From contig NC_026656.2 of the NCBI RefSeq assembly GCF_000004075.3, forward strand, positions 17,804,607-17,868,606: a stretch of DNA of 64,000 nucleotides, given 5' to 3'. The translations under genes were made by a program, and so were the position numbers. Within the stretch, counting starts at the first letter, position 1. Every line of letters begins with the position of its first letter. Below are positions 1-13,919 of the stretch, in pieces. This stretch comes from Cucumis sativus. Lineage: Eukaryota; Streptophyta; Magnoliopsida; Cucurbitales; Cucurbitaceae. The notes under the pieces are model-generated. The model saw only the letters and a program-made list of their open reading frames with translations. It was not told the origin of the DNA and did not search any database.

Positions 1-136
1 GGATTAAGTAAATCAAAAGCAACCACAAAGTACTAAAACTAAACAAGTCAAATTAGAATGCACACAGCAGAAGATAATAAAAATGAAGAACCCGTGCAGC
101 CATGTTCTTGTCAAGATGCAGAGAATTTTTGGAAAT

Positions 137-2059
137 TCAACTGTATCCTAAGCTAATGAACATTTTTTCGACAAGCATTTCAATAGTGATGGTCCAACTT
201 GTCGCATGAGATCGGTTAGTAGGAAATTCAAGATAGAAATAACCAGTTTTCAAAGAAGCATACATGGTAAGGAATGGCATAAATAGAATTGGAAATTTTG
301 TATATTGATTGTGAAAAAGCTTCCACACCTCAAATAGTTCAAATGGGTTGCCACGCCGATATACATCATTCTTCTTGCTGTTACTGACCGGAAAAACTTT
401 ATACAGGATTGCTCTCCATCCAATGAGCAAAACAGCCGTGCTTCCCATCGTTACTCCTATGAAATTATAAGGCGGAAGATGGCCGGATGTTGCTGCCCGA
501 ACAAGTAGGCCTAGCTGCAGTAGGCATACAAAGAAAATAATTATATTTCCAGCTGTGATAAGCTCATCCATAACTCCAGACTTTGGGATTATATGATGAC
601 CAGGTAACAAGTATCATGAAAGCATTATCTATCATAAGTTAAGAATCTAAGATCCATCTCCATAAGAGCAATCCAAGATCAAATAGTCAAATGAACATTA
701 ACAGATCAATAAAAGCATGGATTTGTTTGTCACTGGTCTTAGAATAAATGTATAATGGTACTTAAATCTGAACAAGCCTTTACTTGTTAAAATGGAGGAA
801 TCCATTATGTTCAGCAGACTGAACCTTTCGTCCAAGGATTAGAGACTGTCTCTTGTTTGGAAGTGTGCTACTTTAAACAAAAGTTCTTCAATCACAAGTA
901 TTTTAGAACTATGTGTATAATGATAAACTACACTGATGGTCTTTTCTATATATTCTTTTAAGTGCCTTTTCCAGTGTGTAAAAACACTTTACAAATACTT
1001 TATCACGAAACATCTTGAAGCGATTTCAGTTTTTCCAAAGCATTTTATAATGGACTAAAAAACACTCCACGTGTTTTTTTTTTTTCCTAGCAAAGAACCT
1101 CAAGGTACTTCTAAACTTCTTCCAAAGCAGTAAAAATAACCAAGTACTGAACATGAAAATTCTGAAAGGAACGTGGTTTGAAGTACTTGGCAAAGCCAAA
1201 AAGTTATAGCCTTTAATGAGAATTCAGATAAGGGATGAAGCTGGCCTTTTCCAAATTGCAACAAGAATTCAACTAAAACCAGTTCAACTTTCGAATTCAG
1301 AACAAACACAAAGGCTAATAAACTTACTGGAATTCCCAAAGCCCATGATTTAGTAGCGGCAACAACAGCTTTGGAATAACCATTTATACCACGACCATCG
1401 TCTCCATAGCCTCCGAGAAAGTAAGCACTTAGAAACCAACCTACAATAATCCGGAATCAATGAATTGTAGAGGCAAAAGAAAATACCAAAGATTCAACTT
1501 CAAATTATGGAATAGAAACAAGCATAGGCATACCAGCAATAAAAGGGTCAGCCGTGCGCAATGTCTCGAAATCAAAAACAGGTAAGCCATGGCTGAATCT
1601 TCCAATTGAGGAGAACAAAAGCAAGGCCAATACATCTCCACCAGCGAGGAAAGCTACGCGGCTGAAAAAAGCAAACACAATAAGCAAAATTCACAATAAA
1701 TTTATCAAAAAACGAATGAATCGTCAGAATTACCCCCATTTGGTCAAACGAGAAGACGTATTGGGCTTATCGAACTGAATTACACCTTCCAAAGGAACAT
1801 TCTCATCGCCGACAAAGACAGTTTGGTCGTTGGGGAAAGGAGGCGGAGTTGGAGAGTTGGAGAGAGCCTGTTTCGTGGAATCGACGGTTCCTTCGGCTTT
1901 GGAAAGAGTGATATTGAAAGGTTTGGTAGGATTTCTTCTTGGAATAAATTTAGAGCGTCGAAAAGGATTGGGGTTAGAGAATTTGAGAGAGGGAATAGTG
2001 GAGAGTGATAACCTTCTGGCCGGTAGAACTCCGGCCGGCGTTTGGCTCAGAGGCAACAT
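137..2059 (-). CDS. DUF3054 family membrane protein, probably plastid-targeted
   Basis: Four exons on the minus strand: 2059-1734, 1661-1534, 1440-1328 and 514-137, all with GT-AG borders and matching phases, giving about 314 residues. The first ~55 residues are rich in Ser, Arg and Pro with few acidic residues, like a chloroplast transit peptide. From about residue 109 the protein shows the DUF3054 pattern: GDVLALLLFSSIGRFSHG, then TADPF, and later LLIGWRA, with about four hydrophobic membrane segments. The biochemical function of the family is unknown. I recall Arabidopsis EMB1273 (embryo-defective) as a DUF3054 protein, but am not certain it is the orthologue. I chose the ATG at 2059 because an upstream in-frame ATG (2113) would put 18 charged residues before the transit peptide. 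The C terminus is doubtful: after the residues PFELFE a GT occurs (about 329) and a TACTAAC-like branch site lies near 218, so the last ~45 residues may be intron and the true last exon may lie further left or outside the window. Confidence 0.8.
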
Positions 2060-4526
2060 TTGTGCTTTGCCTCGCTCACCCTCTCCACTTCTTTTGTTAT
2101 CCTTACACCACAAATATTGACTTCCCCTTCTTAAATCGATTTTGGAATTGGACTATTTCTATTTCTATTTCAAGCACATAACCTTTTAACTTCTTTCATA
2201 TACAATTAATTATTTCTTAATTGGATTTCTTTTGCATTTGAGAAAGAGAATAAGAAAAATTAACTAACCACATGATCTATACTAACCTAAAAGAATTAAA
2301 TACATAACCTTTGTCTTTTTTGTTTTAAAACACACTTCTTTTAAAGTTGTGATATTTATACGTAACCGACGACCGTGACTTCAAATGGTATAACAAAACC
2401 TAAAACACATACCAAATATTATGTTTTAGGTCACTCTCGCCATGTTTTAGACCAAATTATAGGATTTTTATTCAAAAAAAAAATTATTTTGAAAGGTTAA
2501 TGATAGGTAAAAGAAGATATTAAAAGTTAAATAGAATAACTTTTTTAAACCGAAGAAAAACTTGTAAAATTAAAGTTAACACTAAAGTGGATGCTGTGGA
2601 TTGGGATGAATGGCTGATATTTGTCCCTTCACCTCTTTTCGGCTTAACCATTTATGAGCCATATTAACTCATGTTTCATTCACTACAAATACATTACATC
2701 CTTTTCATGTCATTGGGTCTCATGTTTATACACAATTATATATTAATGAAAATACTACAAACCACTCCTATACTATGGGACTCATAGTTTATCAAGGGTT
2801 TCAATTACACTCTTGTGCTACTTGAATGGCTTCTTCTCAAAGCTTTTGTGAGTTTAACTCGTAAAGAAATCTTGAATGACCCAAAATTGATTAAAACAAA
2901 ACCTGCCTTCACTTCTCTTTATGTATCTTATTCACCAATTAGTTTTTGTTTTTTAGTCTTTTCCAGAAAGTTGAGCATACCCAGATTTTAAAGTTTTGAT
3001 TTTTTTACCATCCAGCGAAATTATTCTTATGTCTCCAAATAACAAGGAACATAAATTAAAAGTACGAACTTCCCAAGCTCTGTATGTCCACAAATTTTCT
3101 TCCTTTCCTTTTCCTTTTGCTTTGGTTTTCAGAATAATTCAAACAAGTTCGTTAAAAAATAGGGTAAGCTTTCGTCAAATTTTGCAAGACTAAAACCTTC
3201 AAATGAGAAGGAATGAACAGTGAGTTTAAATGATGGTTGGTTGCTATAGTTCATCTTCTTCTTTTTCCTCTCTTCGAACCCTCCATTTAAAGGGTAATGA
3301 AAATACATTTTATCAAACTCACAGCAGTGGCCAGAGGTTATTTTAAACTGAATTGACAGTTTTATCTGTTTCTAATTGAGTATTAAGTCAGATAGAAGGG
3401 TGTGATTGCAACACTTAATAAATTACAAGTCCATTGATCAAATTAAAAGTTTAACAGTGAGATTGTAACAAAGTTGAACAGTAATACAGAGTGTTTTGTG
3501 TCATTTTTGTTGTATATTAATATCTGCAACAGACGTAAAAACGAATTAAGATATGATTACGTTAAAATATGATGAAAACCATTTACAGGAATGTTAAAAA
3601 GAAAAAGATAAGAATAAAAATTGGTGTATGCATATGCATAATAAAAACAAAATATGCCCATGTTTTGTTTTCTTTTGTGTTTAATTAAAAAGCTTACACG
3701 TGTTTTTAGTGCTCTCCTCTAACAAATAAATGCAACCTTTCCTTTTTATATTGTATTGGGTTTTTTTAATGGAAAAAGTATATTATTCTTCTGAAATTTA
3801 GAATTTCTTTTAAAGAAAAGATTAGGGTACATTACAAGCAATAAATAAAAAGAACAATGACTTATCTTTCAAACTGTTGCAAGGAATTTCTCAAACTCTT
3901 GAAGATGGAATTGCTCCTACCAAGGCCAAAACATATTCTCTAATCGCTTGAAATTTTTTGGTAAAAAAAAGATAGATATGCAAGTGACATTTCTCCTATC
4001 TATTTTAAGTTTCTTTCTAGTTTATCACATGAGTGACTTAGTCGCTCATGTTTTAGCAGTGAGATCTTTTCTGAATTGAGATAACCCTCTATGGCGAAGA
4101 TTATGCTTTTCTTGTTTTCCTGCGTTGTACTCCAAAATGCTTCACATAAATTACTTTTACTAAAGATCTGAAGAGAAAAAAAATGTGGCAAACAAATCTG
4201 TTTCACATAAATTACTTTTACTGAAATTCCGAGTTGTGGAGGTTAGCTGTGAATGAAACTATGGGAGTAGAAGGGTATTGAGTGCCCCCCAGCAGAATTC
4301 TGCTACTAAAGGATGATTTTACAAAACATTCCAGTGATAAGAGATTAGGATGAGAAATAGATTGAAAACCTCAGTGGGTGAAGAAAGAAAAGAAGGGTGA
4401 AAAAATAAAAAATAAAAAAGCACCAAAAAGTTTCACAAACAGAAAATGAACTTTTTTAACAAACTATTATAGAAGGTCTTGCAGCACATACAAACATATA
4501 ATTTAAATTCTTCTTCATCCTGTTCC
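2060..4526. other. Intergenic region, no gene seen
   Basis: AT-rich DNA between the 5' end of the DUF3054 gene and the 3' end of the GRF gene; both genes are on the minus strand. The left part should hold the DUF3054 promoter and the right part the GRF 3' UTR. Short open frames here (for example 2996-3193 and 4000-4206) are low-complexity and match no family I know. A near-duplicate string, tcacataaattacttttact, occurs at about 4143 and 4203. Confidence 0.6.
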
Positions 4527-7500
4527 TCAAACACTAGGCAAAGATGAAGAAGAATTCACAAAACGATCGCTGCATTGGCTACTGCCTCCTCCTCCTCCTT
4601 CATTAGTCTTGTGGTTCTCTGTTCTTGGGCTGCTTCCTGTGCTGCTGTTTGAGAAAGAACCAAATGCAGTCTTTTGCAGTACCCCAGTAGGTGATGAGCC
4701 TAGTGACGGACTGTTGTCCCATCCTTCGGTCATCAGGTTGAGCATTGACGAGCTTTTTGATTCCCCACCATTGTTGTTTGTACTATTTAGAACCTCTCCC
4801 AGCGGACCGCCCATGGAGCTCTCCCACGAGATGGGAATCCAATTCGCTTGCCTGTTATTTGGTTCATCCATCACATTCCCAACACCCAATCCCATTTGAA
4901 TAGGGTCCAGCTCTTGGGCGGACTTCAATGGCGAAAGAGTGAGTTTGTCATTGGCCGGGGATGAAGTTGAGGATCTGAAATCCGACGTAGCCATTGGGAT
5001 CGATATGGATAACTGAGTCCTGTCGGACTGAGGATCAAGATTTGAGTTGGACCACGAAACCGAAGAGCTATCGGGTTGGTTCTTGGGCCAATTGTTGAAG
5101 AACTGGCGAAGTGAATGATGGGATTCAGCTGATTCTTGAGTACTAGCAATGCCCTCTGAAGGATTGAAACCTCGATAATTCATCAAAGAAGAGGACTTTT
5201 GAGAGGAGCCAAGGAGGAAATCAGAAGGGACAAGCCCAAATTCAGTTCCTCTAGGAGATTCTTCAAAAGGGTTTTGCTGTTTCTGAATTGCAAATGGAAG
5301 CTGCTTGGAATGTTTAATGTCAATGGAAGGAGACAGCACAGAAAGACCAGATGTGGTTGTTGAATCGAGCAACCCAATGCCACCATTCTCTTTGTTCGTT
5401 ATTAACATTCTGCAACACATAAATGAAATAGGCACGAAACTTAAAACCAAATTCAAATAATCAATGGTTTTGCTCAAAGTTTCACCTTTTTCAATTCTAG
5501 ATATCTTAGGGGACAGCTCGGCAGAAAATATCAAGCCCATAAAAGAAATAAGGGGGGGTATGCCTAGCTGATGGTGAAAGCTAGTGACCACCATTGACTT
5601 TCTAAGGGATTCAAAAAGTGTTTTTTAAAAGGGAATTCAAACCAAATTAAAATTTTCGCTTAATGATTGAAGACGGAAATAGGGACTGGGGTTTCATTTG
5701 TTTGGTGATGGGGATAATGATTCTCAACGATTGGATTGTTTGGTTTGGTAATGGGAATCAGGAACTATGATTCTCAACGATTTGTGAAACATAATGGAAC
5801 ACAGAGAATAGCAAGTTAAAAAACTAGGGAATACCTGTTGATTTGAGCGGCGGCGGAGGAAGGAGGCGGATGAGATCCGGGGCGTTGGAGGTTTTTGAAG
5901 TGTTGATTAGCGAAGGAGAGGCTGTTGGGGGAGCCGTTGCAGGGCACCGCCGCCGTAGAAGCTGAAGAAGAAATCAGCTTAGTAGCGGCGGTGGCGGTGG
6001 TAATATTGGAAGCTCCGGCAACGGAGTGGGAGTGGCCGGCTTGGCCTTCCACAGGCTTTCTTGAACGATGACGGCCTCTGTTCATATGCCGTTCACAGTA
6101 TTTCTGATCGGCAACTGCGTCTCTTGAGCACCGCCATTTCTTCCCGTCTGTCCGACGGCACCTTCCAGGTTCAGGATCACTGCTATTCGAAAACCCCATA
6201 TTGAAAGATCCCCATCCCACTACAAACAAACAAAAACCAAACCCATAAGCCAGAAAGATACAAAAAAAGAATTACAAATCCTTCTTTGGACAAGATCCAT
6301 TGAAACAAAAAGAGGGAAGTTACCGGTACCAGGTCGGAGAAATCCACCGGAAAAGGCCGAAAAGCCAGCAGATTCAAAGGCTTTTCTGATGGGAATAAGC
6401 AAATAAGACGGAACAGGGACATTAGCAGTAATGTATTTGTAGATCAAAGCCTGTTGTTCAAGCTCCATCCATTGTGATGGAGTGAAAGGAGCTCTAACAC
6501 CAATAAAAGAACTACCGTGCATGCTTCCACCATTCAAACCTCCATAATTGCAGCCTGTGGGACACAAAATCAACAACCAACCAAACATTATATAAAAAAA
6601 ACACAAAAAATGAAGCAGAAAATTAGAGCATAAAATGGCTCAAAAATTGGTGTCATCAAATGTAAAACCTCAAAATCTCAAACATGTCTACCACACTTAG
6701 GGGAGCAAAAATATTCGTTAAACACTGAGTTGGTGCGTAGAGAAGAAAAGCAAAATAAAAAAAGAAAACCAAAAACCTTTCTGTTGTTTGTTACAGCATC
6801 CCGCTCCATTTTTACAACTAATTCCTTTTTCCTTAGACTCTACTGTACTAGATAAATAAATAAAACGTCCATCAAACCAGGAAGACGAATTATTCAGAAT
6901 GAAGAAGTGGGTGGGAAAAAAACACAAAAGAAAAAAAAGAAAGAACTTTTTTTTTTTTTAACTTTATAAGACAAGACTGAAGCTAAGGGGCACTGAGAAT
7001 GAAAAGACCCACAAAAACTAAGTAGAAAAAAAAAACCCAATATGGGAGTTGAGAGTCGAGTTAGAATTGGAAAGTACCTGCATTTCTAGGGGCAGAGGAA
7101 TGGTAGAGATTAGGGGAAACAGCGGAAAGAGATGAGGTCTTATCAAGAGGAAAAGACTCTGTTTTGGGAGATGAAAAACAGAGCATTTGGTGATGATGAT
7201 TCTGATTAGAATCAGATAGGAAGAAAGGGGAAGAATTAGTAGATCTGAGCAAAGAAGCAGAATGTCTATGAGGAAAAAGAAACCCTTTAGTGGAAGAAGA
7301 AGTAGAAGACGACAAATGGTCAGAAGTTTTAAGAAGTTTAGAGGTTCTCAAATCTTCATCACCACCTCCACCACCACCACCACCTACACCATCATCATCA
7401 TCTTGTTCTTGAGGTGCAGCAACACTGGCAGATCGCTCCTGTTTATGTATAAATCCAGAAACAGATTCGTACCATTTCTGCTTGGTTGTTTCAGCATCTG

Positions 7501-7597
7501 AAGAAGCAGCAGCAGCAGCAAGAGAAGAAAAACCTGATGTGTCTGATGAACCCACCACCACCACCCCCCCATCTAAACCCACAACTCCAAAATCCAT
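4527..7597 (-). CDS. GRF: Growth-regulating factor (GRF1/2-type) transcription factor
   Basis: Four exons: 7597-7078, 6554-6324, 6219-5835 and 5409-4527, GT-AG borders with consistent phases, 672 residues. The QLQ domain is at about residues 196-231 ([20 protein letters not shown]), encoded in exon 2. It is the surface that binds the GIF coactivator. The WRC domain is at about 265-307 in exon 3, with the zinc-binding set C271, C281, C292 and H295 and a basic RGRHRSRKP nuclear localisation stretch. The long C-terminal exon carries the motifs of the large GRF1/2 class: FFNNWPKN (FFD-like), RTQLSISIP (TQL) and MGGPLGEVL (GGPL). Exon 1 has Ala, Asp and Gly runs. GRFs are nuclear regulators of cell proliferation and leaf size and are repressed by miR396; the matching site is in exon 3. 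The exon layout and motif set agree with Arabidopsis GRF1 and GRF2; I cannot tell which of the two is the orthologue. Confidence 0.95.
6047..6067 (-). promoter_or_regulatory. miR396 target site in the GRF mRNA
   Basis: The plus strand here reads ttccacaggctttcttgaac, which equals the known miR396 sequence except for one extra G after TTCCACAG. The mRNA is the minus strand, so it is complementary to miR396 with the one-base bulge typical of GRF targets. The site encodes the end of the WRC domain (residues around RSRKPVE), as in other plant GRFs. Known biology: miR396 cleaves GRF mRNAs and restricts cell proliferation. Confidence 0.93.
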
Positions 7598-9055
7598 ACA
7601 AAAAAGAAAAAAGAAATAAAAATAAACAAAACAAAAACTCTCAAATAAACATTAACAAAAAAAATCTCTGCTAACCCTCTGAACACATCAAACCAGACAT
7701 TGATTCTATTCTTTGGCTACAAAAAAAAGACAGCGACTTCCTCTGCTTCAAAGGAAGCCACATTTCAACATACTTAAAGCCTTTTAAGAAAACTCACTCC
7801 CCCACCCCCTCACCCCCCACCCGGTTTTATTTTTAATTTTTCAACACCAACCCGATTATTTCCAATAATAATAATAAACTAAAATAATTGGAGAGAGAGT
7901 GATAGAGTACGACAAACATCATGAGCAAGACTTCCTAAGTTTCTCAAACTACAATAAAGTCAGCCAAAACAAAATGATAAAAGCGTTATTTTCTGGGCCT
8001 AACCAAATATTATCAACTCTTTTCTTTCTTTCAAATTTCAATTTCATCTCCTTAATTACTTTTACATCATCAAAATCCACTACTTATTACTTTTGTTTAG
8101 TTCTTCACGTCAAGATTAATCATTAATTAATTATGATTTCATAGCATTAAAAATACCATTCAAGTTCATTATATAGTTTTGTGGTGGAGGAAAAAAGAAA
8201 AACTTTTTGAAATCTGTTCACTGTAGCTGAATCGTTGAGGCCCTTTTGGGTAATTTTCTGTTCCTAAAGAATATGTTTGTTTTCTGCTTAAGAAAAGTTG
8301 TCTAAAAGAGAAAAGAGTGATAATGAACGGGGTTTATAATTATTTGTGGGGGTAAGAAAAGAAATGTATGATATGATCCTAATAGAGGCAAGTGGATACT
8401 CTTAGTATACTAACATTTAATTTCTTATTTTTCTTATATTGGGAATTTAAAAGATTAAACGGAAATATTCGTTTGATTGACGAAAAGGGAGAGAGGATGG
8501 AATTGAAATAATTTGTGGTACAAACGAAAATTTAAAAAGGCTGGGGGAGGGGACAAGGGTACAACAGTCATTTCATCAAGAATAGAACAAATCTGTCGTT
8601 ATCCCAAATTTTTAAAAATAAATTAATATATTAAATTTTAATAAGAATAACAAATAACCAAAACTATTTTCAAAATATAGCAAAATTCAATCATCACTCT
8701 ACTCAATTGAATTTTATAATATATTTTGACAAAGACGTTATATTTAAAAATCAAACATTTTAAATCAATTTATATAATTTTACTTTAAACAGATCAACTA
8801 AAAGAAAATTATACGTGTCTGTTCATTTAGAGTGGCATAGTTTCGTTTCACAAATTGTAATATTTCGTAAATGAATGTACATATCAATTTTCAGAAAAAG
8901 AGATAAAGAATTATTCAAAGTGTTAAAAATTAGTATATGAATAGGTATCTTCTTCGAATTTGCATTAACAACTTTCTTTCGTACAGTTTATCATATAAGA
9001 TAATTACATATAAAACTCGTATTAGAGTACAAAAATCCGAAGTTGTTCGTCTCTC

Positions 9056-9073
9056 TATATATATATATATATA
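9056..9073. repeat. (TA)9 microsatellite
   Basis: An 18-base TA run flanked on the left by ctctc; a shorter ata-tagagag arm follows about 20 bases later, so the locus can fold into a small hairpin. Confidence 0.85.
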
Positions 9074-12000
9074 GATGAGGTTGTTATTATATATAGAGAG
9101 ATAGGAAAGATGGTTAAAAAGGGTTGTTGTTGAGGTTGCCTTGCAAAGGCCGCTAGTCTACCAAATGGCAAACCATTTTTTCTTTATTAAAATTTTAAAT
9201 TAGGGGGACAGAATTTTTTCAATTTCTCTCTCTTATTTAAAACTTCAAATGGCCTTTCCTTTGTGGTGGGCTGCATCAAACCACCACGTGACCCCCCCGG
9301 TCCACACTCCCCTTTCTTTTCTTATTTTCCACTTTTACCCTCACATCATTTCTCCTCAAACTCTTCTTTCCTTAACCACTTCCATTTTCTCAAATATCTC
9401 TACCACTATACTTTATACTCTCTAATTATTTTAAGACTATACTTTATACTCACTATAATTATTTTCATGAACTCAAACACATCAATAAAAAACCGATGTT
9501 AAATTATAAATTTGATCTTATACAGAAAAGACATTTGAGGATCTTTTATCATTCATTGTTCTTCCATGCACCTATTTAAAATTTGGACTATCATTTTAAG
9601 ATATTTTATTATATTTTTTTTAAAAAAAAAAGATAAATTACAAATAAATTATTCTTAAAATATAGTTGATAGTAAAAATTTACAAAATAGAGCCTCGAAA
9701 ACTTAAAAAGGTATGTCAAAATATAGTTGTAACAATGTTAAGTTTGAGAATTCAATTTATCTCTGTTTAAAGGTGAAATTGGAACTACCACTGTGTGGTT
9801 GTGTTTTTGAAGAAAGAAAAAAAAAAAGAAAGAAAGAAAGTGAGGGTGAGTACTTTATGTTTATGAGTCATGTGTGTGTGTGTGTTAATGTGAAATTGTG
9901 CTTTTCTTTTTACTATGGTTGCTTCCCTCCCCCCTTTGCATGTGGGGAGAATATTTGGGGTAAGCTCGTGGAGTGGTGGTGTGCCACTTGAAATAACTTC
10001 AACATTGGGATTTCTTTGCCTTTCACCTTTGCTTTGGTCGGTTTCTTCCATTTCTTTCAGTTCTCCACTTTCCTTACCTAAATACCCAAATTCCATTTAT
10101 TCTTTCCCTTTTTTTAAATTCCTATCACATGCTTCTTCTTTCTTTTATTTAATTACAAAACGTTTTTCTTTTCTTTAAATTTTCCCCCAAGGATCCCTTT
10201 CTTCCCTTGTTTTTTAATCAATGATGTTAGTTATTGACATATTTGAAACTTCTTTTGAAAATGTTAACATATATGACATTTTTCATCTTATAAATTATTC
10301 CTCAACATACATGGTTTTAACTATTTGAAAATTACTTTCAACATATTCATACTGAATTATATATATAAATACAGACACACACATATACATTAATTATAAC
10401 TAATCTTTACTCGTTTTAGCTTTGGTAAACACACATGTACTTACTTTTTCAAATAAAATCACACATATTCTCTCATCAACAGGGATGGACTGACTTTTTC
10501 AAACATTTGAGTATTCTCTCATATTTAAAAATTGTTTTTTTAATGGAAAAAAACAATATATATAATTTATAAATTATATATATACATACCCCTTAGGTTA
10601 TACAAGATACAATGGATATGAGAAGAAAACATGAATTTAATATGTGCCATAGTGACACTTCAAATATTTAAACAAGTCTAGATAATAATTTTTATATACT
10701 CACACATATATATAGTTAAAATGGAAGCCCAAACGTGCATATAGAACAAATATTATTCGTCCTTATTCGAAATTGGAGGATATGTGACACCCCTTGGCCA
10801 ATGGTTTTAGGAACATGACCCTACAAATAACGAGTATGAAACTTTGATCCTTCATGTCACCTTAATGCCCAACTTCTTTCATAGTCAACCTATACTCTTC
10901 TTCATTGTGCCCTATATATCCTTTTTGGGAGACAACCTCATTCATCCCAATTGGTCAATTTTTACATTATCATTGTTTTGTAACATAAGTTTGTGATCAT
11001 GATACTATGTTATGTTTCACATCATATCATATCAAGAGTTCTATTTATTGAGAGTGTATGAACTTAATTCTTTAACACAAAAAAAGCAACCTCAAAGTTT
11101 TTTATGGCAAAATGTTTACTTCTTCTATGCACAACTATTATGTGAAATCGAAAAGTAAAGAAAATAAGAAAGTGAAAATAGTAAAATTCAATACATAGAT
11201 TTACAAGTTTATGATGAAGTACTAACAATGATGTTTGGTTACGTATTCACCAACAAAAGAAGAAGCCAATTTATTATTAGAGAAAAAATACCCAAATAAT
11301 ACAAACTACAGTGGTGCATTTTGGTAGTATATAAAGTTAATAAACACAAAATTGATGTTTTTTTTTAATAAGTAATAAATTTCACTTCTCTACTCTTTCC
11401 AACCCTATCCCAGTTCTCCAACAATTTGTGTCAATTACTTTTTTTAGGATTATAAACCTATTGTTTGGTTATTGCAGGTGTTGAATAACAAATTTAAGAT
11501 ATATTTAACAATATTGAATAAAAAGTATTTTTATCAGTGGTTTTTTAACTTTATAGAGACTCGTCTTTACCGTAAAACAGTCATCTGACATTACGAGAAA
11601 AAAGTAAAAGGAAACACCTCAAAACACATTTTAAATCGAGGAGATGTCATCTTCATGATCCGATCCTTGGAGATTGTGGTAAGATGGAGTAAGTACTAGA
11701 CAATGTAAGTATGTCTCCAAGTCCCAAACAATGGGGGTAATAAAAAGTGAAACGTTTACCCTAGTCCCCATGTGATGGAGAGAGACCTTTGTTAATGTTA
11801 ACAGTTATATTATCCCCATCTCCCCATTTTAGTATACAAAAATAGTGATCCAAATAATAACATTGAGTCGTTGAGTCATTGACCATGACTGTGTCACGTG
11901 CCAAAAACAAACACACAAATAAATTCAATTAGAACTAGGCAGACCTCTAACCTTTAAGGTAACATTTTTGTCATAAATTTCAAATTCTGAATAAGAAACA

Positions 12001-13919
12001 AAGGGCCCAAAATATTTGGTACACTGTTTTTATTTTAATTTTTCATTTTTTTATAAAAAACTCAAAATACAAAAGAGAAAAATAGTAATAGTAGTAATAA
12101 TAATAATAATAATAACAAAAGATATGGTTGCCACTAAATTTGGAGACAAAACCCTCCATAGCATTAACTCAGTAATTACCATTCTTCTGACCCTTTTTTA
12201 ATTGCCATCACCCCTTTGGCTGCATGCTTATTACTTTTCTTTATTAAATTATTATCTACCCTATATTTATATACATATTTCATTTACGGTCCCTGCCTTA
12301 AATTCCCATTGCAAAATGCAAATATCTTGGACTTTTTTTCACCCTTTTTCTTTCTCAAATAACCCTCCAAGTCAAAATCTTCTTCTGCTTACATGGAACC
12401 CACAGAATAAAAAACAATAAAATTTGACAGTGACTTAGCTGAATAAGGAATTGAATATTAGTCAATTCCATGCACTACATATATATCGTCTATTTTGTTT
12501 GAAAATGTGTTCAACCTCAATATATAAGTATTAATGTCTCTTCTGTTCGTTATATAATATAATAGGTGGATATTTAATTTGTTATCAAGATCTTAAAAAG
12601 GTTTAATATTGTTTTCTTCTGTCTTTAATGACGAACTTGGAAGTACATATATATATAAGTTCTGGCAATGTCTCCCATTGTTGAGGAAATCACGTTGGAA
12701 GATTATTGCTACTGAAAAGAAAATTCTCGTATTTGTAAGATGTGCTTTACGGTTGCATAAAACCTCTGTTTTGTTTAGTTCTTGTTTTTATAAGAAGTGT
12801 TTTCTTTAAAAAAATATTTTTTGAAATATTTTTTTCTCTGGGAGATGCAGCTTTTAAGCATATTTGTTTGCATTGGTTGTGTAATTTTATGTCTTAAACC
12901 TAATGGCAATGACATCTCCTTTTATCCTGTGGTTTCCCCACCACACTTTAGAAAACACACACATTCATGTATTATTCCAACATCTTTTTGATACTCTAAA
13001 TTTGTAGTTTCACACTTTTTAATAACTCCCTAAAATTTGCTCTTGAATTCTTCTAAAACAAAGTTTTTAAGTTAATGAATTAAAATATCTTTAACAACTA
13101 TGGGAGCTTGTGTCGACCTCTCTCAACGTTGAGATATTAACAATAAAAAGATGTACAAAATACTTAAAATAAAAAAGAATTGATACAAAAATTTATAAAA
13201 ATTTAGTAAGAGTGTTAAGTTGTCAGCTGTAGATAAAGAATAAGTTTTGGATATACGGTATAATTCCTAGTATAATACAAATGTTTTTGTACATTTTCTT
13301 TAAAAAGAAAACAAAGACATCATCTTATCTATAAATAAACAAACTAACAAAAAGAATATAAAAAGGAAAAGAATCCTATCATAATGGATAATTTTTTACT
13401 TGGGAAACCACTAAGGATAAGATTAAAAAAAAACCAAGATATAAGAGACAAGACGACGCCAAGTTAAGATTTAAGACTAAAAAAGAGGGCATAAAAAGTT
13501 ATAATCATGTCATTTATTTACTAAAACCTTTGGTAATGAATGGGGCATTATTAGTTAACTTAAACATTAGAATTGTATATATACTACTATTTTTTTGTGT
13601 GTATTGTAAGGTAAATTTATGATTGATGAGAAGTGAAAATAAGATAAAAGCATTAATGGGTGGGATATTTCCAAGAAGGAGAGAAGGGAAATGGTTGGGT
13701 GTACATGGAAGAAGAAAAAGGAAAGTGATAGGATAGAAAAGTGTGCAAAGTGGGAATGGAAGGGGATTTTTTTTCTTTAATTTATTTATAGTTACAGAGG
13801 GAGGGAAAGCGATTGTATAGCATGGGGGAGCATAATTCATCATCCAATTATTCTATTTCATTTTTATCAATACTTTACTTACTTCTATCATCCTTCTTGG
13901 CTTCTACTTCCATCCACAA

